Assembly: GCA_023662875.1 (NCBI GenBank)
Contig: JAMPIG010000015.1
Span: forward strand, 1-49,354
DNA length: 49,354 nt
DNA from: Roseburia sp.
Lineage (GTDB): Bacteria; Bacillota; Clostridia; Lachnospirales; Lachnospiraceae
Direction of reading: 5' to 3'
Position numbers and translations under genes: made by a program. Shown here in pieces: positions 40,296-49,192 of this stretch (position 1 is its first letter; each line of letters starts with the position of its first letter). Below the pieces are notes generated by a model. That model was given only the letters and a program-made list of their open reading frames with translations. It was not told the DNA's origin and did no database searches.

Positions 40296-42572
40296 TTAGA
40301 TTCTTTTTAACTTTGCAAAAGAAGCGTACATAATCTTCTGCCCCGCCCGGTCGAAATCCACCGTCACCTTATAGTCGCGGGGCTCCCGAACCAGGCCGAT
40401 TACCGTGCCCTCCCCATACTTGACATGGGAAACCCTGTCCCCTTCGGTATAGTCCGGCGTCTCTCCGGGCTGCGTCGGCGCGCCCTTCGAAATTCCCGCC
40501 AGCCGGTTCAGGCTGCCGATCTCCTTCGCGATATAGGGCTTGTCCGCCTTGGCGGTAGCCTTGGGGCGCAGAAACGCCCTGGGGCGGAAATCATTCATAT
40601 TCTCCAGCATCTCCCGGTCGCCCGGCGAACGCTTCCTCCCGGGCAGCTCCTGATCCAGCAGCTCCTCCGGAATCTCCCGCACAAAACGGCTGACCGGATT
40701 ATACTGGGTCTCCCCCCGGAGCATCCTGGTTTTCGCGCAGGTCAGCGTCAGCTCGTCCTTCGCCCGGGTGATCCCAACGTAGGCCAGACGCCGCTCCTCC
40801 TCGATATCCTCCGGGTTATCCGTCCAGAGCGCGGCCTGTCCCGGGAACAGCCCGTCCTCCAGCCCCGTCAGATAGACGCAGGGAAATTCCAACCCTTTTG
40901 CGGAGTGCAGCGTCATCAAAAGGACTCGGTTGTCCCCGTCCTCGACGCTGTCGATATCCGCCACCAGCGCCACCTCCGCCAGAAACTCCGTCAGTCCCGC
41001 CTCCTCATGGCTCTCCTGAAAGTCCTCCGCCTTGGAGATCAATTCCTCCACATTGGCAATCCGGTCATCCGCGCTCTCCTCGTCGTTGTCCTGCAGATAC
41101 CCGGCATAATCCGTTTTCCGGATAATCTCCCGGATCAGCTCCGGCACCTTCATCTCCGCGGAGGCCTTCCGAAAGGATCGGATCAGCTGTACAAAGGGCC
41201 GGATCTTCGCGGAGGCCTTCCCCAGGCTCATAATCTCATCCGCCAGCTCCATCGCGTCATACAGGCTGACGCCCCGCATCTCGGCGTAATCGTCTATTTT
41301 TTCCAGCGTCGCCGCGCCGATTCCCCTCTTCGGGACATTGACGATCCGACGCACCGCCAGCTCATCCCGCCCGTTGTCGATCGTCTTTAAATAGGCCAGA
41401 ATATCCTTAATTTCCGCCCTGGCGTAGAAATTCGTCCCTCCGACTACGTTATAAGGAATCCCCTTCAGGATCATCCGCTCCTCCAGCGCCCGGGCCTGTG
41501 CGTTGGTTCGATAGAGCACCGCGCAGTCCTGATACCGCGCTCCCTCCCGTCGGATTCTTCTCTCGATATCCGACGCTACAAACTCCGCCTCGTCATAAGC
41601 GCTGTCAAACTGCCGGAAAATCACCTTCCCGCCCTCTCCCCGATCCGTCCAGAGGGCCTTGTCCTTTCGGCCCCGGTTGTTTCGGATCACGGCGTTGGCC
41701 GTATCCAGGATCCTCTGCGTCGAGCGGTAATTCTGCTCCAGCTTGATCGCCTTTGCATCCGGGAAATGCTGCTCGAAATCCAGGATATTCCGGATATTGG
41801 CTCCCCGGAATTTGTAGATCGACTGATCGTCGTCCCCCACCACGCAGAGATTGCGGTACTTGTCCGCCAACAGCCTAACCAGCTCAAACTGCGCTGTGTT
41901 GGTGTCCTGATACTCGTCCACCATAATATACCGAAAACGCTCCTGATAGGAATCCAGGATCTCCGGGCATGCCCGGAACAGCTCCACCGTCTTTACGATA
42001 ATATCGTCAAAGTCCAGCGCGTTATTCTTTTTTAACGTCTCCTGATACTCCCGGTACACCTTCGCGTAAACCGCTTTCCCGACGTCGTAGGAGGCGTCCA
42101 GCTCATATTCCCGAACCCCGATCAAATTATCCTTGGCGGAGGAGATTGCGCCAAGCAGCGCCCTCTCCCGGTAGGTCTTTGTATCGATATTCAGCCGCTT
42201 ACAGATCCCTTTCATCACTGTCTTCTGGTCGTCGGTATCGTAGATCGTAAAACCGTTTTCAAAGCCCAGCCTGTCGATATGGCGGCGAAGAATCCGCATA
42301 CAGAGCGAATGAAAGGTAGAGACCCAGACCTGATCCGCGCCGAAGTCCACAAGATTATTCACTCTCTCCCTCATCTCCCCGGCCGCCTTGTTGGTAAAGG
42401 TGATCGCCAGAATATTCCAGGGCTTTATCCCCAGCTCGTCGATCAGGTAAGCCACTCTGTGGGTCAGGCATCTCGTCTTGCCGCTGCCCGCGCCCGCCAG
42501 CAGGAGCAGAGGCCCCTCCGTCTGCAGGACAGCCGCCTTCTGCTCCCTGTTTAACGTATCGTAAATACTCAT
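40296..42572 (-). CDS. pcrA: ATP-dependent DNA helicase PcrA (UvrD family)
   Basis: A 758-residue SF1A 3'-5' helicase for repair and clearing of replication blocks. Walker A LAGAGSGKTRCLTHR (about 27-41), the MVDEYQDTN motif II, VVGDDDQSIYKFRGA motif III, QNYRST motif IV, LMTLHSAKGLEF motif V and RRLAYVGITRAKDEL motif VI are all present. The C-terminal tail has the PcrA Tudor-like RNA-polymerase-binding module (EGDRVSHVKYGEGTVIGL). GAGGAG precedes the ATG. It lies 9 bp after the SPFH gene on the same strand, probably cotranscribed. Confidence 0.96.
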   Translation of the reverse strand: MSIYDTLNREQKAAVLQTEGPLLLLAGAGSGKTRCLTHRVAYLIDELGIKPWNILAITFTNKAAGEMRERVNNLVDFGADQVWVSTFHSLCMRILRRHIDRLGFENGFTIYDTDDQKTVMKGICKRLNIDTKTYRERALLGAISSAKDNLIGVREYELDASYDVGKAVYAKVYREYQETLKKNNALDFDDIIVKTVELFRACPEILDSYQERFRYIMVDEYQDTNTAQFELVRLLADKYRNLCVVGDDDQSIYKFRGANIRNILDFEQHFPDAKAIKLEQNYRSTQRILDTANAVIRNNRGRKDKALWTDRGEGGKVIFRQFDSAYDEAEFVASDIERRIRREGARYQDCAVLYRTNAQARALEERMILKGIPYNVVGGTNFYARAEIKDILAYLKTIDNGRDELAVRRIVNVPKRGIGAATLEKIDDYAEMRGVSLYDAMELADEIMSLGKASAKIRPFVQLIRSFRKASAEMKVPELIREIIRKTDYAGYLQDNDEESADDRIANVEELISKAEDFQESHEEAGLTEFLAEVALVADIDSVEDGDNRVLLMTLHSAKGLEFPCVYLTGLEDGLFPGQAALWTDNPEDIEEERRLAYVGITRAKDELTLTCAKTRMLRGETQYNPVSRFVREIPEELLDQELPGRKRSPGDREMLENMNDFRPRAFLRPKATAKADKPYIAKEIGSLNRLAGISKGAPTQPGETPDYTEGDRVSHVKYGEGTVIGLVREPRDYKVTVDFDRAGQKIMYASFAKLKRI

Positions 42573-42581
42573 AAAATCTCC

Positions 42582-43898
42582 TCAGACGCGGTCGCCCTCG
42601 TCAAAAATATCCCCGCATTCCGGGCAGAATTTCGGCGGATGCGCCGGATCCTCCGGCTCCCAGCCGCACTTGTCGCACCGGTAAAGAGGCGCTCCCTCCG
42701 GTCTCTTCTTCCCGCATTCCTGGCAGAACTTTCCCTGGTTGACATGGCCGCAGCAGCAGGTCCAGCCTGCCGCCGCAGGCTTCGGCTTCCCGCATTCCCC
42801 GCAGAACTTCCCGCGGTTATCCGTCTTGCCGCAGGAGCAGATCCAGCCCGGTACAGCCCCGGCCTGCTGCGTCTGCGCTGTCTGAGCCTGCTGCCTTCCG
42901 CCTGTCATGGCGTTCATACCGCCCATCATATTGCCCATCATGCCCATCGCCATCATATTCATAGCGCCTTCCGCCGCGCCGCCGCTTCCCCCCGCGTTCT
43001 CCAGCATATTGGCAAAGGCCTCGGTCTGTCTTGCCGCCTGCATATCGCCGCTGCGGAGCATGGCAGTTTCCTGCCATTTCTGGAATCTGGCCTTATCCTC
43101 CGCCGGGATATCCGCGGAGTTGATCGTCATGCTGACCATCCGGATTCCCCGGGAAGCCGTCCATTTTTCCGACAAGGCCTCCGAGAGCAGGCTGCAGATC
43201 TGCTCCGAAAACCCGGGAAGCTCATAAGGGCGCACTCCCTGACTCGAAATCTGCGCCAGCACCGGCTGCAGGGCCGTCAGCAGCTCGCTCTTCATGGTCG
43301 ACGCAAGCTCTGTCTTCTTATAGCTGTCCGTCACATTGGCGCAGACATTCATATAAAGCAGAACAGGATCCGTGACCCGGAAGGTATACTGTCCGTTTAC
43401 CTTTACCGCCGTGTCAAAATCAAAGCCCGTGTTCCGGTCGAGGACGCGGAAGGGAATCGGCGACGGCGTGCCGAACAGGTTGTTCAGGATTTCCTTCGTA
43501 TTAAAGAAATAGACCCGCTGATCCTTCGGGGCGCTCCCGCCGAAAGCGAAGCGCTTTCCCAGCTGCTGGAAGCTTCCCTTGACGCTCTCCCCCAGATCCC
43601 CGTAAAACAGGCTGGGCTCCGTCGAGTTGTCATACACAAACTCTCCCGCGTCAGCGCAGACGTCTACGATCTTTCCCTGCTCCACGATGATCATGCACTG
43701 ACCCTCGTTGACGGCCACGATCGAGCCGTTGGAAATAATATTGTTATCCGCTCCTTTTCCGCCGCGGCCGTCCGCGGCCTTTTTGCGGCCCTTTACCATC
43801 AACACATCGTTAGAAAGAGAATCACAGTAAAAAAACTCTCTCCACTGGTCGGCCAACAGGCCTGAAAGTGCATCCTTTGCTGCTTTGATCAATCCCAT
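42582..43898 (-). CDS. SPFH-domain protein with C-terminal zinc ribbons (YdjI/virion-core-like)
   Basis: A 438-residue protein. The N-terminus and middle (about 1-290) form an SPFH/band-7-like domain of the YdjI/virion core family, with VYFFNTKEILNNLFGTP and LLSEALSEKWTASRGIRMVSM. A Met/Gly/Ala-rich linker (about 305-340) follows, then three zinc-ribbon units (CSCGKTDNRGKFCGECG, CCCGHVNQGKFCQECG, CDKCGWEPED...CPECG). It probably forms membrane-associated assemblies and binds metal; in Bacillus YdjI acts with phage-shock-like proteins. GGAGGAG precedes the ATG. It heads the pcrA transcript. Confidence 0.88.
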   Translation of the reverse strand: MGLIKAAKDALSGLLADQWREFFYCDSLSNDVLMVKGRKKAADGRGGKGADNNIISNGSIVAVNEGQCMIIVEQGKIVDVCADAGEFVYDNSTEPSLFYGDLGESVKGSFQQLGKRFAFGGSAPKDQRVYFFNTKEILNNLFGTPSPIPFRVLDRNTGFDFDTAVKVNGQYTFRVTDPVLLYMNVCANVTDSYKKTELASTMKSELLTALQPVLAQISSQGVRPYELPGFSEQICSLLSEALSEKWTASRGIRMVSMTINSADIPAEDKARFQKWQETAMLRSGDMQAARQTEAFANMLENAGGSGGAAEGAMNMMAMGMMGNMMGGMNAMTGGRQQAQTAQTQQAGAVPGWICSCGKTDNRGKFCGECGKPKPAAAGWTCCCGHVNQGKFCQECGKKRPEGAPLYRCDKCGWEPEDPAHPPKFCPECGDIFDEGDRV

Positions 43899-44083
43899 TC
43901 GTTTCTCCTCCGGTTCCTGAAAGTTTTCGGTTTATTTTTTATTCTATCAAATTTTCCGTTTTCTCTCAACAGATTTCGGAAATAATCTTTACGAATCTTC
44001 TTTACAAACCCGCTCCGTTTTACTAAACTGAAAAGAGACTGTTGTTTTAAGCATATAAATTATCACAAAGGAAGTAGACAGAT

Positions 44084-44569
44084 ATGGGAAAAAAGGCGAC
44101 AAAGGCTGCTGACAATATGTATTACCTGGCGCGCTGCGAGGCGGCGGAGAACAACGAGGATTTTTCCAGCCGCGAGAAGGCGGCGGAAATCATCGGTATC
44201 GACCGGACCAGGCTGGCCCGGATCGAGCTGGATACAATTCCTCCCTACCCGGAGGAGGTAAAGGCCATGGCGGAGGCCTACAATGTGCCGGAGCTCTGCA
44301 ATTCCTACTGCGCGAGAGAATGTCCCATCGGCCGCGATACCGTCCCGGAGGTCTCGATCGACGATTTCGATCGTCTGGCGTTAAAGGTGCTGGGATCGTT
44401 GAAGGATATCGATTCCCTGCGGGCGTCCCTGATCGCGATCTCGGAGGACGGCGTCATCGAAGAGAACGAGCGCCCCGCCTTTCAGGCGATTCTGGATTCG
44501 CTGGAGAAGATCAGCGCCAACGCAAAGGCGCTGCAGCTCTGGGCGATGAAGAATATACGGTTAAAATAA
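44084..44569 (+). CDS. XRE-like helix-turn-helix protein
   Basis: A 161-residue protein with an N-terminal HTH (FSSREKAAEIIGIDRTRLARIELDTI, about 27-52, recognition helix DRTRLARIE), a cysteine pair in ELCNSYCARECPIG that may bind metal, and a C-terminal helical half (about 95-160). It resembles phage-like Cro/C1 regulators with an added Cys motif. AAAGGA stands upstream of the ATG. It diverges from the SPFH-pcrA unit and is followed by a hairpin element and a P-loop gene on the same strand. Confidence 0.75.
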   Translation: MGKKATKAADNMYYLARCEAAENNEDFSSREKAAEIIGIDRTRLARIELDTIPPYPEEVKAMAEAYNVPELCNSYCARECPIGRDTVPEVSIDDFDRLALKVLGSLKDIDSLRASLIAISEDGVIEENERPAFQAILDSLEKISANAKALQLWAMKNIRLK

Positions 44570-44570
44570 G

Positions 44571-44702
44571 CGCGCAAAGTACGCGGACTAAGAAAAAGTT
44601 ACACAAGGCGAACGAATTGGTTTGTACCGCCGCTGGCGGCATGACGGGAAGTGTACACGAATTGACAGGTATGCGTGGCAAGGCCCGCAAAGGGAATAAA
44701 TT
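44571..44702 (+). other. Hairpin-plus-AAGTGTA element, second copy
   Basis: CCGCC GCT GGCGG (44627-44639) is followed by 9 nt and AAGTGTA (44649-44655), the same layout as 29895-29925 (CCTGCC GTT GGCAGG, 9 nt, AAGTGTA). An ATG lies at the same offset after each stem. Outside these positions the two segments differ. Candidate small structured RNA or mobile-element end. Confidence 0.5.
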
Positions 44703-45386
44703 ATGAAAATATCAATAAGCGGCAATTTAATCCAACACTACCTGCAGAATGTCTATTTTCTAAACGGGCACAGTTACGCGGGAAAATCCACCATGGTAAA
44801 AATGCTGGCCGAACGGTATGATATGATTGCCTGCGGAGAAAATTACCATGATGTATTTCCGCGGGAAAAGCTGTCGCGTTGGAAACAGCCGGGGCTCTGC
44901 TATTTTGACACGATGAGCGGCTGGCAGGAATGGCTCGGCATGACCCCGGAGGAACACTGGAACTGGATGGAGAAGGTTTCCAGGGAATGCGTGGAGATTG
45001 AAATCCTGGAGCTGATAAAGCTGGCGGCCTCCGGGAAGAGAATCATCGTGGATACCAATATCCCGCCGGATGTGCTGAGGGAGATTTCCTCGTACCGCCG
45101 TGTCGCCATTCTTCTCTGCGATCCGCCGGACATCTGCTCCACCCGTTTTTTTGACCGGGATGACCCGGACAAGAAATTTATGATGGAGCAGATTCAGCTT
45201 TGTCCCGACCCGGAAGCCGCATTAAAAAATTTTAATTCCTGGACCCTGTATCACCCTCCGCTGGAGATTGACTGGGCGCACACAGGCTTCTTTACCTATA
45301 CCCGCTCCGATTTTGAAACGGATACCAGGGAAGAAATGCTGGCGGCCCTGGCTGAGCATTTTGGATTGGATCGCGGCACAGGCTGA
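44703..45386 (+). CDS. P-loop nucleotide kinase-like protein
   Basis: A 227-residue P-loop NTPase with Walker A LNGHSYAGKSTMVKMLAER (GxxxxGKST) at about 20-38. KRIIVDTNIPPDVL could supply the Walker B-type acidic residue, and a Cys/His-rich middle precedes the C-terminus. The layout resembles small AAA_33/shikimate-kinase-like enzymes, and the substrate cannot be predicted. AAAGGG precedes the ATG. It follows the XRE-like gene after the hairpin element and may be in the same unit. Confidence 0.7.
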   Translation: MKISISGNLIQHYLQNVYFLNGHSYAGKSTMVKMLAERYDMIACGENYHDVFPREKLSRWKQPGLCYFDTMSGWQEWLGMTPEEHWNWMEKVSRECVEIEILELIKLAASGKRIIVDTNIPPDVLREISSYRRVAILLCDPPDICSTRFFDRDDPDKKFMMEQIQLCPDPEAALKNFNSWTLYHPPLEIDWAHTGFFTYTRSDFETDTREEMLAALAEHFGLDRGTG

Positions 45387-45466
45387 TAATTAAGTCTTCA
45401 GCGAGCCTGCCGCGGCCCAGCCGCGCTCCGGCCGCCGGGTTTGGAACACAACGCAGGTTCCGCCTC

Positions 45467-46483
45467 TTACTTTGCCGCTTCCTCCGCAAACTTTGTCGTC
45501 ACAAGGTCGTCATACGGCACTTTTTCTTCCAGAACCCCGGCGTCCTTCAATATATTCTGCAGCAAATCAAAGGCATCCTGTTTAAAGACCAGATCCGTCT
45601 TCCAGGTATCCTGCTTATAATACCGCTCCACGATTTTCGTCAGCGTCTCCCTGTCCGTCTCCGCAAACTGCGGCGCGATCACCTCCGCAATCTCCTCCGG
45701 GGTATGGCTCTGTACAAAATCCATCCCCTTCTGCAGAGCGTTTGTAAAGGCCTGCACGGTATCCGCATGGCTCTCCAGATAGCTCTTCTTCGCCGAGAAG
45801 GAGGTATAGGGCACATACCCCGAATCCTCTCCCAGGGAAGCTACCACATAGCCCTCGCCCTTCTGCTCCAGCAGCGTGGCATGGGGCTCAAATTCTACCG
45901 TAAAGTCCGCGTCTCCTCCGGAGAAGGCGGCCGCTGTGGAACCGAAGTCAATGCTCTGGTCTATGTTTACCGTCCCGGGATCGATCCCGTTTTTCTCCAG
46001 AATATACTCAAATACCATCTCCGGCATCCCGCCCGCTCTTCCGCCGAGTACGTCCTGCCCTACGAGCATCTCCCAGGAAAAATTCTCGATGGGCTCCCGG
46101 GAAACCAGAAAGTTTCCGGCCCGCTGGGTCAGCTGGGCAAAATTCACGACATAGTCCGCCGTTCCTCCGGCATAAGTGTAGATCGTACTCTCGCTGCCCA
46201 TAAATCCGATGTCCGCCTCGTCGGTCAGCACCGCCGTCATGGTCTTATCCGCGCCGAAGCCGGTAACCAGCTCCAGATCGATTCCCTCCTCCGCGAAATA
46301 GCCCTCCTCGATGGCGACATACATAGGCGCGTAAAAAATAGAGTGCGCCACCTCGTTCAGCACAACCTTTGTCTGTCCGCCGTCGGGTGTCTGCCCTTCT
46401 TTTCCGCAGCCCGTAAGCGTCAACAGAACCAAAACGACGGCCAGACAGACAGCCGCCGTTTTCTTTGAAATGAATCTCTTCAT
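45467..46483 (-). CDS. ABC transporter substrate-binding lipoprotein (NMT1/SsuA-like)
   Basis: A 338-residue lipoprotein. The start at 46483 has GGGAGG about 10 nt upstream; the lipobox is LTGC. The NMT1 fold opens with VLNEVAHSIFYAPMYVAIEEGYFAEEGID, whose key block is FYAPMYVAIEEGYF, then GADKTMTAVLTDEADIGFMG and the C-terminal helical part. Members bind thiamine precursors, nitrate, sulfonates or taurine; the ligand is open. No permease or ATPase gene is next to it, so it probably serves a transporter encoded elsewhere. Confidence 0.85.
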   Translation of the reverse strand: MKRFISKKTAAVCLAVVLVLLTLTGCGKEGQTPDGGQTKVVLNEVAHSIFYAPMYVAIEEGYFAEEGIDLELVTGFGADKTMTAVLTDEADIGFMGSESTIYTYAGGTADYVVNFAQLTQRAGNFLVSREPIENFSWEMLVGQDVLGGRAGGMPEMVFEYILEKNGIDPGTVNIDQSIDFGSTAAAFSGGDADFTVEFEPHATLLEQKGEGYVVASLGEDSGYVPYTSFSAKKSYLESHADTVQAFTNALQKGMDFVQSHTPEEIAEVIAPQFAETDRETLTKIVERYYKQDTWKTDLVFKQDAFDLLQNILKDAGVLEEKVPYDDLVTTKFAEEAAK

Positions 46484-46590
46484 CACATAAGAACCTCCCG
46501 GTTTTGTCATGCTCTATCTTATGACGTTTCCCGGAGAAATGTGAATCCGTTTGTGCCGCCGGCGGTCTGCCCGCCATCTGTTTCCCTCTC

Positions 46591-47217
46591 TCAGTCCTTT
46601 TTGCCTTCCGGTTTTCCCGCCGCCGTTTCCTTCGCCAGCTCGTCCACAATCTTTTCGATCATCAGCTTTTTCACATATACGTCAAAGCTCAGGATGCAGA
46701 TAAAGGCAAATTTCCGCAAAAACTCCCGACTATCCTCCGGCGCGTCCTGAAAGGTTCGCTCCGCCGTCTGGAACTTCTCCGTCACGTCCGCCTTCATCGC
46801 CTGAACCTGGCCTTTTTCCATCTCAAAGACTTCCCGGTAAATATCCTCCAGGGAAAAATCCCCTTCCTGCTTAAAGAACCGATCCGTGATGGGATGCAGC
46901 AGCGTCTGGATATCGTTGATGGAAAGAATCCCCTTGTAATAATAAATAAAAATCAGAAGCAACACATGCTCCTTGGAATATTTCTTTTTCACCGGCGGCG
47001 GGAGCAGGTCGTTTTTTGCATAGTTATTGATCATCGTCTTCGTCAGGATCTTGTCCTCCCCGGGATATCGCGACGTCGAGCGAAGTCGTGTCTCCATCAG
47101 GGTTGTAACCTGATCCATATACAGGTCGATATCCGGAATATCGTCAGGACTGATATACTCTATCCTGTCAAGGCTCTCCAGAATACTGTTCAGCAGATTT
47201 TCACCGTCTATTGTCAT
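46591..47217 (-). CDS. DUF1836 family regulator
   Basis: A 208-residue protein of the DUF1836 family, found near transporters and cell-envelope genes in Clostridia. The middle holds a MerR-like winged helix (TKTMINNYAKNDLLPPPVKKKYSKEHVLLL: motif INNYAK..L.PP..KKYSKEHV) and the C-terminus is helical. The start is taken at 47217 with GGGG upstream; the longer frame has no good site. Its promoter region carries two tandem palindromes and a half site (47267-47357), suggesting autoregulation. Confidence 0.8.
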   Translation of the reverse strand: MTIDGENLLNSILESLDRIEYISPDDIPDIDLYMDQVTTLMETRLRSTSRYPGEDKILTKTMINNYAKNDLLPPPVKKKYSKEHVLLLIFIYYYKGILSINDIQTLLHPITDRFFKQEGDFSLEDIYREVFEMEKGQVQAMKADVTEKFQTAERTFQDAPEDSREFLRKFAFICILSFDVYVKKLMIEKIVDELAKETAAGKPEGKKD

Positions 47218-47266
47218 ATGTTTTTCCCCGTTTCTCCATTCGTCGCGAACCAAAGGTTGATTGAGT

Positions 47267-47357
47267 TGATTTTATTATAGCCCCTGGATAATAAAATCAG
47301 CCCTTTTGATTTTATTATAGCCCTTAGATAATAAAATCATCACTTTGATTTTATTAT
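47267..47357 (-). promoter_or_regulatory. Tandem palindromic operators of the DUF1836 gene
   Basis: TGATTTTATTAT ... ATAATAAAATCA occurs at 47267-47299 and 47307-47339, and a third half site at 47346-47357; the spacing is about 40 bp. Each unit contains a TATAAT-like -10 on the minus strand (CTATAATAAAATCA). Confidence 0.7.
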
Positions 47358-47464
47358 ATAGTATTCATTACTACATGACAAGCTTTTTCTTATTCTTTCC
47401 GTTTGCCGTAGCTTTCCACTCTTCCAATTTGATTCGTTCCGCCGTTTCGGGGACAGGGATAAGA

Positions 47465-48010
47465 TCAGTCCTGAAAGGTTTTCAGGGCCTCTATCGTCTG
47501 TGTAATCAGGTCATCCAGGGACCAGCCGAGCATATCCGCTCCCCGCTGAATCACCTCCCGGTTACATCCCGCCGCAAACCCTTTGGTCTTGAATTTCTTC
47601 TTTACGGATTTCAATTCCAGATCCTGTACGCTTTTCGACGGGCGCATCAATACCGTCGCGCCGATTAACCCGGTCAGCTCGTCCACCGCATAAAGCACCT
47701 TCTCCATCTCATGCTCAGGCTGGATGTCAACCGTAATACCGTACCCGTGGCTTGCGGTCGCGTGTATTATTTTTTCATCGATTCCCCGCTCCTTCATAAT
47801 CTCCTGGCTTTTGATACAGTGCTGATCCGGATATCGCTCAAAGTCCAAATCATGCAAAAGTCCTACTATCCCCCAGAATTCCTTTTCCTCTCCGTATCCC
47901 AGCTTCTCCGCAAAATACATCATGGTTTTTTCCACAATCTGCCCGTGCTGCAAATGAAATTCATCCTGGTTAAACTCCGTGAGCAGGCTCCACGCCTCTT
48001 CTCTTGTCAT
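47465..48010 (-). CDS. HD-domain hydrolase
   Basis: A 181-residue metal-dependent phosphohydrolase of the HDIG type. His residues in HLQHGQIVEKTM, the HD pair in GLLHDLDFERYPDQHC and the later ATASHGYG are the expected metal ligands. AGGAG precedes the ATG at 48010; the longer frame starts without a site. Such proteins often hydrolyse nucleotides; the substrate is not clear. It stands alone between the DUF1836 gene and cysK. Confidence 0.85.
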   Translation of the reverse strand: MTREEAWSLLTEFNQDEFHLQHGQIVEKTMMYFAEKLGYGEEKEFWGIVGLLHDLDFERYPDQHCIKSQEIMKERGIDEKIIHATASHGYGITVDIQPEHEMEKVLYAVDELTGLIGATVLMRPSKSVQDLELKSVKKKFKTKGFAAGCNREVIQRGADMLGWSLDDLITQTIEALKTFQD

Positions 48011-48123
48011 TGCTTTTTCTCCTGTTCTTATTTTCTCCGTCCATATTCCCCGGCTTCCATAAATCGGATTACCCGCGGGGTCGTCGTCCAATCCTTATTA
48101 TACTCCTTTTATTACCTGAAAAG

Positions 48124-48153
48124 AAGGGGCTGTTCGAAAATAATCAGCCCCTT
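48124..48153 (-). terminator. cysK terminator
   Basis: Minus strand AAGGGGCTG ... CAGCCCCTT (48153-48145 and 48132-48124), followed by CTTTTC, a few bases after the cysK stop. Confidence 0.75.
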
Positions 48154-48159
48154 ACCGTA

Positions 48160-49095
48160 TCAGTTGGCAAAAAGCGGCGTAGAAAGATACCTGTCCCCGG
48201 AATCCGGCAACAATACCACGATATTTTTACCGGCATTTTCCGGTCTGGCCGCAAGGAGCAACGCAGCCTTTAACGCCGCCCCCGACGAAATTCCCACAAG
48301 AATTCCTTCCGCCAGCGCAAACGCTTTTCCCTCCGCGAAAGCCTCCTCATTTTCAATCGTAATTACCTCATCGTAAATCCCTGTGTTCAGTACGTCCGGG
48401 ACGAAACCGGCCCCGATTCCCTGTATCTTATGCGCTCCCGACGTCCCCTTGGAAAGAACCGGACTGGCCGCCGGTTCTACCGCTACCACTTTTATATTCG
48501 GGTTCTGTTCCTTCAAATACTCGCCCACTCCCGTCACGGTGCCTCCTGTGCCGACGCCCGCCACGAAGATATCCACCTTGCCGTCCGTCTGCTCCCAGAT
48601 CTCCGGGCCGGTCGTAGCCTTATGGATCGCCGGATTCGCAGGATTCACAAACTGGCCGAGGATAACGGAGCCCTCGATTTCCCGATTCAGCTCCTCCGCC
48701 TTTGCAATCGCCCCCTTCATTCCCTTTGCGCCCTCTGTAAGCACCAGCTCGGCCCCGTAGGCCTTCAAAAGGTTTCTTCTCTCTACGCTCATAGTTTCCG
48801 GCAGCGTGAGAATCGCCTTATATCCCTTTGCCGCCGCCACAGCCGCAAGTCCGATCCCCGTATTTCCGCTGGTGGGCTCGATGATCGTCGCTCCCGGCTT
48901 TAATTTCCCTTCTTTTTCCGCATCCTCGATCATGGCGAGGGCAACCCTGTCCTTTACGGAACCGGCCGGATTCAGATACTCCAGCTTGGCTAAGAGGGTA
49001 ACCCCCTCGACCCCTGCCCTCCCGGCATAGCGGTTCAACCTTAAAATGGGCGTCCTTCCGATCAGTTCCAATGCACTTTCTTTGATTTCTGACAT
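48160..49095 (-). CDS. cysK: Cysteine synthase (O-acetylserine sulfhydrylase)
   Basis: A 311-residue PLP enzyme making cysteine from O-acetylserine and sulfide. The PLP lysine is in [14 protein letters not shown], the substrate loop is [11 protein letters not shown], the phosphate loop is [12 protein letters not shown], and SSGAALKA lies near the end. Length and motifs are normal. AAGGAGG stands 9 nt before the ATG, and a consensus promoter with an overlapping palindrome lies upstream, suggesting sulfur-responsive repression. Confidence 0.96.
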   Translation of the reverse strand: MSEIKESALELIGRTPILRLNRYAGRAGVEGVTLLAKLEYLNPAGSVKDRVALAMIEDAEKEGKLKPGATIIEPTSGNTGIGLAAVAAAKGYKAILTLPETMSVERRNLLKAYGAELVLTEGAKGMKGAIAKAEELNREIEGSVILGQFVNPANPAIHKATTGPEIWEQTDGKVDIFVAGVGTGGTVTGVGEYLKEQNPNIKVVAVEPAASPVLSKGTSGAHKIQGIGAGFVPDVLNTGIYDEVITIENEEAFAEGKAFALAEGILVGISSGAALKAALLLAARPENAGKNIVVLLPDSGDRYLSTPLFAN

Positions 49096-49163
49096 AGTGC
49101 GCTGCCTCCTTTTTTATAACCTATCTCGTTTTAATAGGTAATATATGTTTTATGTTTGAAATC

Positions 49164-49192
49164 ATTATAGTGTTCTGCACTATAACTGTCAA
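49164..49192 (-). promoter_or_regulatory. cysK promoter with overlapping operator
   Basis: Minus strand TTGACA (49192-49187), exactly 17 bp, TATAAT (49169-49164): perfect sigma-A boxes. TTATAGTG TTCTG CACTATAA (49165-49185) is an inverted repeat that overlaps the -10 and spacer, a likely repressor site (for example an Rrf2-type regulator). Confidence 0.75.

Noticed and set aside
42639-43865. 408-codon plus-strand frame opposite the SPFH gene
   Set aside because: Antisense shadow; the SPFH and zinc-ribbon frame on the minus strand is clearly real.
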